DNA of 64,000 nucleotides from Axinella damicornis. Its lineage: Eukaryota > Porifera > Demospongiae > Axinellida > Axinellidae. Shown here in pieces: positions 47,837-59,000 of the stretch. The translations under genes and the position numbers were made by a program. The DNA lies in NCBI GenBank assembly GCA_963931865.1, contig OZ007511.1:9443840-9507839 (forward strand). The letters run 5' to 3'. The notes under the pieces are model-generated. The model had not been told where the DNA came from. It saw only the letters and a program-made list of their open reading frames with translations, and ran no database searches. Each line of letters begins with the position of its first letter. Positions within the stretch are counted from its first letter, which is position 1.

Positions 47837-47947
47837 GTGAGTTTCGGTATATAAGCGTCAGTGAACGACAGTGATCACGGCCGTGTGGTCATAATCTTCG
47901 TGTGCCTTTCCGGTACTGCCACCGGAAGTCGAGAGAGCGCTCGAGCA

Positions 47948-47993
47948 ATGGCGGCCAACGGCGAGACAAAGCGCTCATATCTCCACCACCAAG
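47948..47993 (+). other. Candidate first coding exon, copy 2
   Basis: ATGGCG start, MAANGETKRSYLHHQ, then donor GTGAGTTTC. The sequence after the donor (GATCACGGC, then GTGTAGTCAGAATCT) parallels that after copy 1. The donor phase differs (phase 1 here, phase 0 in copy 1), so they are not interchangeable. Confidence 0.22.
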
Positions 47994-48331
47994 GTGAGTT
48001 TCAGCACCAACTTTTACATTCAGGTCAGTGCATGATAGCGATCACGGCGGTGTAGTCAGAATCTCTGTAGGCTAGGCCAAAGTACTCAAACATTAATTAT
48101 TTATTTATTTATTTACGCGGCACAATTTTTCCCCTACCAGGAGTGTAAATAGGCTACAGTTATTGATTCATTCTCTCATGAATTTCGTACTTTACACAGA
48201 TGGCTTGTTGACTGGCAACCTACTACCTGGAGTACAACGTAAAGCAACAAACAACATTTTGGCCAGTGTGGGTGGCTGAAGAAAGAAGATACATACAGGA
48301 CTGTTTGCAAAGTGCAAACACTAATATGATT

Positions 48332-49083
48332 TTGAGCCCATCATGTGCACATGAGCATGGTGTAGCTATAGCTATGGATGCAGTACAATATACAAACTGA
48401 ATAGACAAATGAATGACTACCAAGACAAGGCAGTTGAGGGGTTCCAAGTTTAGTTTTGAGCCCATCATGTGCACATGAGCATGGTGTAGCTATAGCTATG
48501 GATGCAGTACAATATACAAACTGAATAGACAAATGAATGACTACCAAGACAAGGCAGTTGAGGGGTTCCAAGTTTAGTTTAGGGCCCATCATGTGCACAT
48601 GAGCATGGTGTAGCTATAGCTATGGATGCAGTACAATATACAAACTGAATAGACAAATGAATGACTACCAAGACAAGGCAGTTGAGGGGTTCCAAGTTTA
48701 GTTTTGAGCCCATCATGTGCACATGAGCATGGTGTAGCTATAGCTATGGATGCAGTACAATATACAAACTGAATAGACAAATGAATGACTACCAAGACAA
48801 GGCAGTTGAGGGGTTCCAAGTTTAGTTTTGAGCCCATCATGTGCACATGAGCATGGTGTAGCTATAGCTATGGATGCAGTACAATATACAAACTGAATAG
48901 ACAAATGAATGACTACCAAGACAAGGCAGTTGAGGGGTTCCAAGTTTAGTTTTGAGCCCATCATGTGCACATGAGCATGGTGTAGCTATAGCTATGGATG
49001 CAGTACAATATACAAACTGAATAGACAAATGAATGACTACCAAGACAAGGCAGTTGAGGGGTTCCAAGTTTAGTTTAGGGCCC
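48332..49083. repeat. 124 bp tandem repeat, 6 copies
   Basis: Near-identical 124 bp units starting TTTTGAGCCCATCATGTGCA. Copies differ mainly at TAGTTTTGAGCCC versus TAGTTTAGGGCCC. Because 124 is not a multiple of three, repeated 85-residue ORFs appear in shifted frames; they are not genes. Confidence 0.95.
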
Positions 49084-49616
49084 AGGCCAAGTTTATGGGG
49101 ACTCAGCAAATACCAGCTCCTTCTGTCTCTGTTATCAAACACTCCAAATTCCTTGCTTGCACAGGGCTGCATGTTTGAATTGCACATTTGTGGGTGTGGT
49201 TAGGGTTGGGTTACGATTTTGCGCATGCGTAGTTTGATGGATCTGCCAGTAACTAAGTCGAAAGTACGTCAAAAAAAAAGATTCGCCCGGGCCAAGGCCC
49301 GCGCTACTGGTGCATTCCTGGTATTGGTACGGGCTTGTAGCAACAAAGTATAGCTAACACAACTAGCCATAGATTATGGCCTGATAGCTAACCACAGAGT
49401 TGTCATTTTGTAACTAAAAATCATGAGAAGAGGTTGCTTTGTAAGTAGTGTTGATGATGATACAAATAAAGGTAAAACTTGCACAAGCTAAAAGTAGCTA
49501 GAAGTGAACAGACCAAACTAAGTATGCATAGATATATAGGTATAGGTGACTTCTATAGTTATCCTGGTCAGACAGTCTTTAATAGGTACAAATGTATATA
49601 TACAATTTCACTACTA

Positions 49617-51299
49617 CTAGTCTACCTTGGTAACAGGTGGCAGTAGTCCATTGAGCAGTGATTTTTCTGCAGAAGACTTGGGGCATTTCTGAATAACTTC
49701 CTCCTTAAAGTTTTCTACTTCTCTGTGAATGGCAGTCATCGTACTGCATGCTGTAGCCATGGAACTTTCCATTACGTCTCTACGTCTATCCACATAAAAC
49801 CTGCAGTGGCGCTCCCCCATCTTACTTGCTAATTCACAGGGATTGGAAGAGCGATCACAAGCAAGAACCACCAGTTGCAACAGAAATGCATACCAAAAGA
49901 CTCCCATGAATCGTTCATGATCAAAACTATTCAGTATGTGTGTGGCAGTTGAAGTGGGTGTGCCCACCTCCTGCTTTTGAATTTGCAAAATTGAGTCCAC
50001 ATTTCTCATTGCATCTTGACCAATGATTTGTGAGAGTTCATCATGGTACCGGACAATTGGCTCCATGTGATTTGCAGCTACCTTTATGATGGTGTCCCAG
50101 TACTTGGTGAGGTCAAGTATGGAAGAGGCTGCTAGCTGGATGATTGTGCGCATCCAATGGAGCATTGGCACACTATACCACATGGCATAAATGACACTTT
50201 CAATAGTGAACAGTTTGTCATTAGTTGCAGCTTCTACCCCCTCTATTGTCCTCCTACAAAGAATCCCTTCACAGATGCTGGAAATAGATTTGCACGCTCT
50301 TTGCACATGAATTGCCCCTGGAAATTTCCTCACGCTTCTGATGTGCAGTACCACCTCTCTTTCACTGCTATTCCACCCAGTGCGTGCATGTGCATTGTTA
50401 AAGTGGTCAATAGTTGAGTTACAAGTGTTTACTAACCGTTGGATCTTACCAAGATCTCTGCTTTCAACTCCATTGACAGCAACTACAACTTCACGAAATG
50501 CATCAGCAAAAGAGAAGGTGCTTTCTAAGGTATTGCTCAAGACTTCCTCAATACTGCCAGTGGCTTTTAGATTGCAAACAGGAAGGTCAGACCAGTGGAC
50601 ATACATGGCCCCTGGATCCATACTAGCACTCTCCTTCACATCCAGATAGTACTTTGTAAGTACACTATTCAGCTGTACATTAATAGGTGAATTTGGAATG
50701 GACAGCATTGACAGAGCAGTTGTGAGTTCTGTACACATGCTCTGTTTTGCACGGCATACAATTTGCAGGGTTTGTTGGTCTGATTGGAAACGCCTAGGCA
50801 AATAGAAGCAGCTTGTGCGTCCTATGAGCTGCATGGCAAGGTCTTCTCTTCCACTGCTAATCAATCGATCGTTGAGATGTGCACAGAATTCACTTGTAGC
50901 GCGTGAAGATTTCCACATCCACTCCATAAAGTGTAGAGTAACATCATCCCTCCCAGTTTTGAGCAAGCGATCCAGCATTACATTTGAGACGCCATATGCT
51001 GTGTGGGGGGAATGGAGAACCCGCTCAATGAGGAATGTGGCAAGGTCCTCTCTTGCAATCTGGAGCAAGCGATCAAGCAGGTAGTCATAATTTCCAGGGT
51101 TAACAAGTCCTTTCTTCTCTAACTCAAGAAAGAGATCATGACCCTTACTAATACCTCCAGTGTACTTGATTTCGGGACAGATGTAAGCCAATTCTTTGAC
51201 CTCTTCATCTCTCAACCTCTGTGAGACTTTGAGCAAGTTGCATCGAAAATGATACAGTTCAGGATTGCTTTCTCCACCGGTTTTGGTAAGACTGCTCAT
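49617..51299 (-). CDS. Death-effector-domain protein
   Basis: Single exon, minus strand. The ATG at 51299-51297 is preferred over the GTG just upstream; 560 residues. Residues about 18-95 form a recognisable death effector domain: FRCNLLKVSQRL (helix 1), VKELAYICPEI (helix 2), HDLFLELEKKGLV (helix 4), NYDYLLDRLLQI (helix 5) and the RxDL motif as REDL (helix 6). The helix 5/6 signature recurs as LDRLLKTGRDDV (about 109-120) and LNDRLISSGREDL (about 142-154), giving three RxD(L/V) modules in a row. The remaining 390 residues are mostly helical with a hydrophobic segment near the end (GVFWYAFLLQLVVLAC) that could be buried or membrane-bound; I do not recognise this part. DED proteins assemble apoptosis and inflammation complexes with caspase-8 or FADD-type partners. 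It lies within the FL cluster. No caspase domain is present. Confidence 0.75.
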   Translation of the reverse strand: MSSLTKTGGESNPELYHFRCNLLKVSQRLRDEEVKELAYICPEIKYTGGISKGHDLFLELEKKGLVNPGNYDYLLDRLLQIAREDLATFLIERVLHSPHTAYGVSNVMLDRLLKTGRDDVTLHFMEWMWKSSRATSEFCAHLNDRLISSGREDLAMQLIGRTSCFYLPRRFQSDQQTLQIVCRAKQSMCTELTTALSMLSIPNSPINVQLNSVLTKYYLDVKESASMDPGAMYVHWSDLPVCNLKATGSIEEVLSNTLESTFSFADAFREVVVAVNGVESRDLGKIQRLVNTCNSTIDHFNNAHARTGWNSSEREVVLHIRSVRKFPGAIHVQRACKSISSICEGILCRRTIEGVEAATNDKLFTIESVIYAMWYSVPMLHWMRTIIQLAASSILDLTKYWDTIIKVAANHMEPIVRYHDELSQIIGQDAMRNVDSILQIQKQEVGTPTSTATHILNSFDHERFMGVFWYAFLLQLVVLACDRSSNPCELASKMGERHCRFYVDRRRDVMESSMATACSTMTAIHREVENFKEEVIQKCPKSSAEKSLLNGLLPPVTKVD

Positions 51300-51613
51300 C
51301 ACAGCTGGTGTAACTACAACACTACACAGTGAACAACTTGTTGTACGTACTTACAGGGTTTTTCGGAATCCTTGCAACACTAAAATGCTTAAGCGTAGAC
51401 CATTCCATATATGGAGCGCAGGCAGGGCTATACAACTGTACTTAAGCAAACCAGTTTCGACCACAAAATTACTTAACACAACCAGCTGTGGCTGTTGGAA
51501 AGGCCCTGTGCAATGTTTGTGGCTTGTAAAGCGGATGCAGCCCAATCAGCTTCACTTCAAAGTCACAGTAAGTTTATTCATGAATCATGAGCTAGGCCCA
51601 GAACCCATGGGTT

Positions 51614-51623
<10 letters not shown>

Positions 51624-51654
<31 letters not shown>
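51624..51654. repeat. T13 then poly(G) 31 bp tract
   Basis: A T run (51611-51623) runs directly into G31, then CAGGGAACGAGGCTA, which matches a foldback-family end; the other end of that element is not recognisable. Confidence 0.85.
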
Positions 51655-51657
<3 letters not shown>

Positions 51658-51676
51658 GGAACGAGGCTATACTTAA

Positions 51677-52248
51677 GGTTACGGGATCCCTGTGCGCGGT
51701 TACGCGCACCGTATACTTAATTAAGCGCTATTTCATAGTTTTTTTGTCACCAAAAACAAAGCCGTGTGATCCGACCTGGACTTGGAAGACCGTGTTGAAA
51801 TAGGTACAAACAGTATAGAAAGGGCCAGACATAGCGTTTTTGTGGATACTGATGACCGTTCCGAAGTTATACGACGTTGTATTCCAAAGAGGGGAGTCAA
51901 GATGGCGGTTATTCGCACTCAAGAGTCGTTATTTCGAGGACTGCTCAACCTAGCCACAAAACGCTTATGTCCAGCCCTAGAGCTTCCTATGGCGTGTCTC
52001 CCAACAGTAGAATCGAGTTGTTGGCGGTCTTCGCACTGGAGATTTTTGGTGAATAGTTTGCTGGAATCGATTTAACCAGCGTACGACGGCTACAGTGTGA
52101 GCTGCTGTAATGATGTTTGGTCTGCATGTTGACTAACCTCCCTGCTTTGTGTCGAGTAAGTTTGATTTCGCTAGCTTACTTTCTGTGCGAGAAAAACGGG
52201 GTTGAAGAAATTGTCAGGCCACGCCCACCGCGTGACGATCCCGTAACC
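51677..52248. mobile_element. 572 bp element with GGTTACGGGATC ends and TTAA duplications
   Basis: TTAA (51673-51676) then GGTTACGGGATC; GATCCCGTAACC then TTAA (52249-52252). Consistent with a TTAA-targeting, nonautonomous element. A 97-codon ORF inside has no recognised domain. Confidence 0.6.
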
Positions 52249-53760
52249 TTAAGCTTATTCCCTGCCGTTTGTTAGCCTCAATTGTGGGAATGTTTTGTTG
52301 CTTGGAATATGCCGCAAGTGAAAATGGCTTGGAGTGTAGGCAGGGGAACAAGGTTTACCTACTTGACAAACGTACCATTTATGGGGGGAGGGGAGGAAGC
52401 TGTTGAAGTAGCTATCGAAATCAATATATGTTAAATGAAAGGCAGGAAGGTTAGCCCGAAGTTTGCAAGCCCATATCCCAACATTTGCGTATGTCTCAAA
52501 ATAGTCATGACATAAATTGATAATACATTCCAAACATACCAGCATTGATCGGTTCACTTCCTTTCCTATTTGAGGCACACTAGACTGAGAGTGTATGTAG
52601 CTAGGGCTATTACTACTGCAATACACTGCTGCAGGCAGTGGGACGGCTGTTGTGGGCAATTGCAATACCAAAGTATATATGGAGGACGAACCCTTGTCTC
52701 TCAGAGAGCAGTGTTTCCTGCACCTGGTCAGCCACGTGATGGAGTACTCTCCACAGGAGCTAGCCCTACTGCCAGTACACCACCGCCATGCTCTTTTGAG
52801 AGCAATTGCTCCAGTATACTTTTATTGCCTAGAGCAGACAGCTGTAGCGAAAGGGATCGATACAGATGCCATATGGACTAAGATTACTGAACTCCCAAGA
52901 GATTCACAAACAGGCTATGTAGCAAATATGTCTGATCACCCAATCATAATCCTTGATTCGTACAAAGACGGCTTAGGGGCTCAGCATCTTGCCTACGTCT
53001 GGCATTTCTTTCTTGGTCAGTTAGGACTAAACCACAATACTCGTGTAAAGATGACATTTGCAACACACACAAATATGCTAAAAGAGAGAACCGCACAGTT
53101 TTTGAAATCTCACAACCAACCATGGTTTGTTCCCATAGTGCTCAACCAAGACTGCCAAGGTTATAACCTAGCTCCTACACACTGCACCAAGATGTCTGAA
53201 AGTGAGGCTGCAGCTCACTTGACTGAGATCGGTGCTCTTCCGAGGGTACTGGATCTCAGTACGTATTGGATCAAGTGTGTTGTGGCAGCAGAGAAAGAAT
53301 GGCGTCCTTCAGCAACTTCTACAGACGTCCCAACTACGTAGGGTAAAATTGAACTTTGAGTGGCCAGAGACAGCCCTAGGTCATTCCATTTTGAGAACAG
53401 TTACACATAGTGCAGTCCCAACACTCAAATCCCTGGAGCTCTCGAACCTTCATATGGATTCACTTTCTGTTCTTGTCCCACTGTTTTCTGGTCCGGAAGG
53501 TTACAGTGGACTGAAAGATCTAAAGGCAGACCTACATTTTAAAACATAAAACCTTTCTGCCCAGTATCCCCTTCTTGCTTCCATAGTTGCTCACCAGACA
53601 GCCTTCGAGAGTCTTGATCTCTCACAGTTGGGACAATTTCCAAAAGACACCGAAGGTGAGAGGTTCATCTCGGCTCTGACTTCTCTCTTGGGACAACCAC
53701 AGTTCAAGACACTAAGGTGTGAAGGCCTCCCACTTGCATCTCTTCAGGCCATCGTGGAAG

Positions 53761-54537
53761 TGCGGTGGCCCTGGAGGTCGCGTCTAATGCATAGGGCCTA
53801 TGGCCTAATGACGTAATACCCAATGCGCAATACCTAATACCCAATGCGCAATACCTAATACACGATAGACTTAATACCTGACACCCGATGCATAATACGC
53901 CTAATACCTATGACCTAACGCGCAATACCCAATACGCGACAGACGTAATACCTGATACCCGATACACAATATGCCTAATACCTACGACCTAACGCGCAAT
54001 ACCCAAAGCGTAATACCTAATACCCAACACGGAATAGCCCTATGTCGCAATGCCCCGCAATTGGGGCTCACTAAGTTCGCACGATCTGATGTCATCGCAA
54101 GAATGAACCCTGACCTTGCGATGGACGCCAACTTCGATGACCTCCACCTGTACCTGTTGTGAAGAATGGCGTAGCTACTACGGAAGCTTCACCTTGGGCT
54201 TTAGAAGTGGGCTGTACTAAGAGAACCTGGAGAAGAAACCGGAACTTCAACTTCTGGCACCAGAACTTCCCGCAAGAAAAACAGGAATGTCGTAGCTAGC
54301 TATCTTGTGTAGGGACTCGGAGACAGCCAGTGATTGTCAGAAAATTGACTGGCAAGTAAGGAGTTAGCTAGCTTCCAACCAACGGGGACATTATCAATCA
54401 TGATTGCCTGTTTATTGGATGAACAATTTGTGCGTGGAAGTGTGTGAGTATGTTGGTAGGCTATGATAAATATAGAACCGTACATAAGCTGAACTGTACA
54501 TAAGCAAGTTACTTGCAAAATAGAAATAGGCAATTAC

Positions 54538-54569
<32 letters not shown>

Positions 54570-55567
54570 GGGGGGGAGTGTTTGAGTCTCAGCTCAATGA
54601 GTTACAAATGTGGAATGAACACACAATGTCGTGCAATTCACATCTTCGGCAGAAATGTTTCAACATAGCAAAGGTATCGGCCAGAGATTTCATTTGCTGA
54701 AATGGTTGTCCCAGAGAGCAAATTTCAAGGGGACTGAAAGGTCTCGGTTGGGTGAATTTTCCTGGCAGCTTGGAGAGCCTCTCTGGTGTTGGTAGGGACA
54801 AGTTTGAGAGAGCAGTCTTTGATCAGCATTATGCTGAGATCTTGCCAGGGTGGTGCTGTTGATCATCAGTGTCACAGGAGGAGAGTCAGAGGCTCTCCAC
54901 GAGTGGATATATATATCTCCATACAGCTGTGCAGTTAAGGATATCTCCTGACGGACACTGGAGAATTTATCCCACAATCAGTCTCCTAGCTAGCTACATG
55001 TTTCATTGATAGCTAGATAGCTAGCCTGAAGAACTTAATTCTTACGATGAAGTTCCGGAATTCTTACGATGAAGACACGGGCGTCTTCTCCAGGTTCTCT
55101 TAGTACAGCCCACTTCTAAAGCCCAAGGTGAAGCTTCCGTAGTAGCTACGCCATTCTTCACAACAGGTACATTTGTACAGGTGGAGGTCATCGAAGTTGG
55201 CGTCCATCGCAAAGTCAGGGTTCATTCTTGCGATGACATCAGATCGTGCGAACTTAGTGAGCCCCAATTGCGGGGCATTGCGACATAGGGCTATTCCGTG
55301 TTGGGTATTAGGTATTACGCTTTGGGTATTGCGCGTTAGGTCGTAGGTATTAGGCATATTGTGTATCGGGTATCAGGTATTACGTCTGTCGCGTATTGGG
55401 TATTGCGCGTTAGGTCATAGGTATTAGGCGTATTATGCATCGGGTGTCAGGTATTAAGTCTATCGTGTATTAGGTATTGCGCATTGGGTATTAGGTATTG
55501 CGCATTGGGTATTACGTCATTAGGCCATAGGCCCTATGCATTAGACGCGACCTCCAGGGCCACCGCA
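53761..55567. mobile_element. 1.8 kb foldback transposon with arms of about 470 bp, 6 bp target duplication
   Basis: The left arm (53761 to about 54233) and right arm (about 55088-55567) are near-identical inverse copies. Ends are TGCGGTGGCCCTGGAGGTCG and its inverse. TGGAAG flanks both sides (53755-53760, 55568-55573) and occurs once in the uninterrupted paralogue FL-3. The outer arms are made of degenerate AATACCTAATACCCAATGCG units. The inner arms encode a short segment (KFARSDVIARMNPD) in both copies. The central part (about 54234-55087) has no recognised transposase and holds a G24 tract. Confidence 0.85.
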
Positions 55568-55584
55568 TGGAAGCCTTCATGAGC

Positions 55585-55682
55585 TAGCCTCGTTCCCAGG
55601 CCTCCGCCCAGACTTTATCTCGCAGCCGTGGATCTCCACGGCTGCGAGATAAAGTCTGGGCGGAGGCCTGGGAACGAGGCTA
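55585..55682. mobile_element. 98 bp near-perfect palindrome, foldback family
   Basis: TAGCCTCGTTCCCAGGCCTC arm of 47 bp, ATCT-type centre, perfect inverse arm. Flanked by TTCATGAGC on both sides (55576-55584, 55683-55691). Interrupts FL-4. Confidence 0.9.
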
Positions 55683-56099
55683 TTCATGAGCTCCTCCCCA
55701 CGAAGTGAACAGCACCTGACACTCATCAGCATGAACATCGTACTCCTTCCAAGACGGCAGTCTTTGATTCAAAGCAGAAGATATCGAAGCAAACCACATC
55801 TTTCAGCAAGTGCTGACCATGCTGCTCCACACGGGTCAAGGAAGTATCTCTGTTTCCAGTAGTCGTGCATACCAGTTACTTTTCTTGAGTGGTTTTGTGG
55901 AATCAAGTACATATGCCTTAACACACTTGAATTCATTCGCTGCAGAACTGATACCAACACATGTACAATCAGAGAGCATTTTAAACACCACCCAAACTTC
56001 AGTGTACAACACTTTGAATGTTCATGAATGGTTCATCACCATGTATAGCTATATTAACCCTTTAACAATCACTGACACATATATAACTTAGCCTTATTC

Positions 56100-57480
56100 C
56101 CAAGGCCCCATACGAAAAATCGGAAAGGGGCCTGGTAGCACTTTCGTGTTAAATCTGTCGCTGCTGTACATGTCATCAAACGCGTGCTACGGTAGGACAC
56201 GCCTCATTTCAAACATCAGATCAGCTGACTATCCCCGTTACAAAGACCATCTTACAGATAGCCTATAGCCACATAATTATCTTACAGATAGCCACAATCC
56301 AAATCCTCAGGATATTCCATACCAACTAAGAAAAAATCCCATAAATGATGCTGGGGTACGTTACATCCCCACAAATGTTGCTACTTTACATAGAGAGGTA
56401 AGGGAGTCTCTGTGGAGTATGTACCTACTCCAGTGCCATAATGAGCTTGCTTCTTCCCCATCTATACAAAAACATCTATCTTTGTATGCGTGGTCATAAA
56501 CTTGATTCCAACCGTAACTTCTCTACACAGTGAACAATTTCTGCTAGAAGTTTGTTTCCTTAGCTTGAAGGAAAAAAAATTGATGCCTTAAATGCAAATG
56601 GCTTATTGAATAGTAGAGGTTGAGAGGTCGAGAAATGGTGGTTACACTACCTAGACTGTGTAGGCTGAAGTAAACTACAAATTGAACATAGTTGACAGAG
56701 AGTCAACAAGGTTCAGACGTTCACACTAAAATTCATGACCACCATTTCCTTCTCTAAAAAGAGCTCACTCCACATTACAGTACGTTCTGTGGTTGCCAAA
56801 AACCAAATTGCTGCTGGAAATCAATACCACAGCCAAGCCGGTCATAACCTATTAATTGAGGTGAATATGCGCCAATACAGAAGTGAGCTACACTTAATAT
56901 AGTGTGACTTTAGTATGTGAGAAAAATGAGGCTGTCAAACAAAATAATGGATCAACTTTGTTGCGCACTGAAACTGGAGTAATCATGCAACTATGGGTTA
57001 ATTACGTATAGAATCTGTATAACTAGGTTTTATCCTTTCCCAGCAGCGTATAAGACCCATTACATCCCACGGGAAAGGTCAATGCTTGAGTGGAGAGTTG
57101 AGCCGAGGAAGTACCGAGGGAAAGCCCGAGGCACTACTGAAGCGTTAAAGAAGCACTGGTCTTTCCCAAGGGGTGTAACGGGTCTTACATCCCGCTGGGC
57201 AGGTATACAACTAACTTATGCTTAGGCTATGCACGCTGTGTAGACATGGATACTATGGTGTAGACACTTTAATGATCAGTGGCACAGGCATCCATCATAC
57301 TTGACTGAGGTAGCGGTAATGGCACAAGTCTAGCAAAGCTAGCTCTTGCTTTCTCCAGCATGAGATATTGTTTACAGAATGTGCCCATGGCCGGCCATGG
57401 GACAAATAATTGGTTAGAATAGTCTAAGTACAGTAGAATTAGAATTACCTATAGCCACTAGCCTGCAATCTTTCTGTACA
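56100..57480. other. Intergenic region without a supported gene
   Basis: No ORF with a recognisable domain. Contains the inverted-repeat stretch at 57039-57200 and otherwise nothing I can name. Confidence 0.45.
57039..57200. mobile_element. Small inverted-repeat element
   Basis: CCCAGCAGCGTATAAGACCC then CATTACATCCC, mirrored imperfectly by GGGTGTAACGGGTCTTACAT then CCCGCTGGGC. The centre holds GAGGAAGTACCGAGGGAAAG. Confidence 0.5.
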
Positions 57481-57483
57481 CAG

Positions 57484-58860
57484 ATGGCTACTGATCTGTT
57501 GTCCCTCCAAGAGCACTGCTTCCTACACATCATTAGTCACTTAGAGAGTTACCCTTGTCATGAACTGGCCCTACTCCCCAAGCACTGGCGGCAAGCTCTA
57601 CTCAGAACTGTAGCTCCCATACATGTGTACCGGCTTGAGAATACGGCAGTGGCAGACACCATTGAGACCGAAGACATATGGGAGGAGATGAGCCACTTAA
57701 CTGACAGCGTGTGGGCCTCGTATAGCATAATGGACTCACAATTTGATTCTCTGCATGACCGGTACGTATCATACATATGCCACCTCCTCTTCAATGAGCA
57801 AAACCGCTCATATGTTGTCAATCGTGTCACTCAGCTGCTATTTGCGGTCCACACGAGCAGGCTTGACAATGACATCACAAAATCCCTCACACACCACATT
57901 CAGTCCTTGTTCATTGCCCTCCCACCGTACTACCTCGTGCCTTTCCGCTGTCCCGTGAGTACAGAAGTAGAAACAATTTCTCTACTGGTGGAAACTGGTG
58001 CACTTCCAAAAGTTCTGGAGATTTATGTGGGCCACTTATTGCACACTGAACTCTGGAAAGAGAGAAACAAAATAATTCTTGGCCGGCTTTTAGGTGCTGT
58101 AAGAAGCTTAAAGATATATTGTAGCAGAAACAACTCTGCTGCTAAAGGACTTCTAAAACTAGTCACAGAAAGCACGAAAGATGGTCTACGGTGGCTTGAA
58201 ATATGTGAAGCAACGGTTGCTACAGTATGGTGCATTTCACCACTATTAACAGCACCCATTGGATACCAAGGACTCACAAAACTTCACCTTTGTATGCGTC
58301 AACATGGATTTGAGATTGGTCCAGAAATAGCAGATATCATATTCCACCAATTGAACTCACTTGAGAGCTTATCACTGAAACATTTCTGGTCAGACAGCGT
58401 CAGCAACATGGAAGATTTTGTTCAGCAGTCGTAGCCCTCATAGGCCAGCCACAGTTCCAGCGATTAAAACTGGAGCATTTTATCGGCTTTCCGCTGGAGG
58501 CTGTGCAGTTGATCATCCATGCCCAGCTTTCCTCTTCTCCATTCAAGACCCAGTACGTATATACATTTTGAGCACATGCGGATGACTGGCTCAAAGGACA
58601 CAAAGCAGGTCCCGGCCAACGTCGATTCTTCTAGTTGCAAAGAAAGTGGGCCCCACAAGCATCTGTATCTCACGAGTGTTACCTTCCCACTTGATCTACT
58701 GGAATGGATCAACAGCATTAACTGTGTCTACTTAAACACGCTAGACTTTTATGATGTCACACTGGATCCAAAACCTGTGGTTCCAGCAGAGTACATTTCC
58801 GAGTGTGTCACAGCTCATCCCAACTTACATGTGACGAATCTCAGATTCGTTCAAAAATAG
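57484..58860 (+). pseudogene. FL-5: F-box-like/leucine-rich family member with two frameshifts
   Basis: ATG at 57484 (MATDLLSLQEHCFLH), then HELALLPKHWRQALLRTVAP, LENTAVADTIETEDIWEEM, VETGALPKVLEI and APIGYQGLTKLHL in one frame to a TAG at 58434. Coding resumes at once in another frame (AVVALIGQPQFQRLKLEHF, FPLEAVQLIIHA) until near 58560, then shifts again to HFEHMRMTGSK, HKHLYLTSVTFPLDLLEWI and the end HPNLHVTNLRFVQK with TAG at 58858. All family blocks are present in order, so this is either a young pseudogene or an intact gene carrying two sequence errors. Confidence 0.75.
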
Positions 58861-58904
58861 TGAGCATGTTCATGCCATTCCCAACGACCAGGAAGCCATG
58901 ACTT

Positions 58905-59000
58905 CCTGGTTGCTGTGGTGCACCACGGCGACCAGTAAGTCACCTCGGTGACCAGGAAGTCGCCACAGAGACCGGGAGGTCGCCTCGGTGATCAGGAAGA
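58905..59000. repeat. Degenerate GGTGACCAGGAAGTCGCC tandem repeat
   Basis: Four to five units of about 22-24 bp just after FL-5. Noncoding. Confidence 0.65.

Larger units (their letters stand above)
52679..56027 (+). pseudogene. FL-4: F-box-like/leucine-rich family member split by two insertions
   Basis: ATG at 52679 (MEDEPLSLREQ) followed by HVMEYSPQELALLPV and LEQTAVAKGIDTDAIW. The first frame ends at 53341 after a frameshift near 53280; the next frame has GVLQQLLQTSQ and VPLFSGPEGYSGLKDL and meets an in-frame TAA at 53547. The coding sequence then runs through SLDLSQLGQFPKDTEGE to LASLQAIVE, where a 1.8 kb foldback element (53761-55567) interrupts it. It resumes with EAFMSSSPRSEQHL, split again by a 98 bp palindrome (55585-55682), has an in-frame TAG after KYLCFQ near 55860, and ends HPNFSVQHFECS with TGA at 56025. 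Both insertions have clean target duplications, so their order and exact sites can be read. Confidence 0.82.

Noticed and set aside
48223..49187. Repeated 85-residue ORFs on the minus strand
   Set aside because: Shifted-frame shadows of the 124 bp tandem repeat; they have no start-context or homology support.
51782..52075. 97-residue ORF
   Set aside because: Lies inside the GGTTACGGGATC element and shows no known domain.
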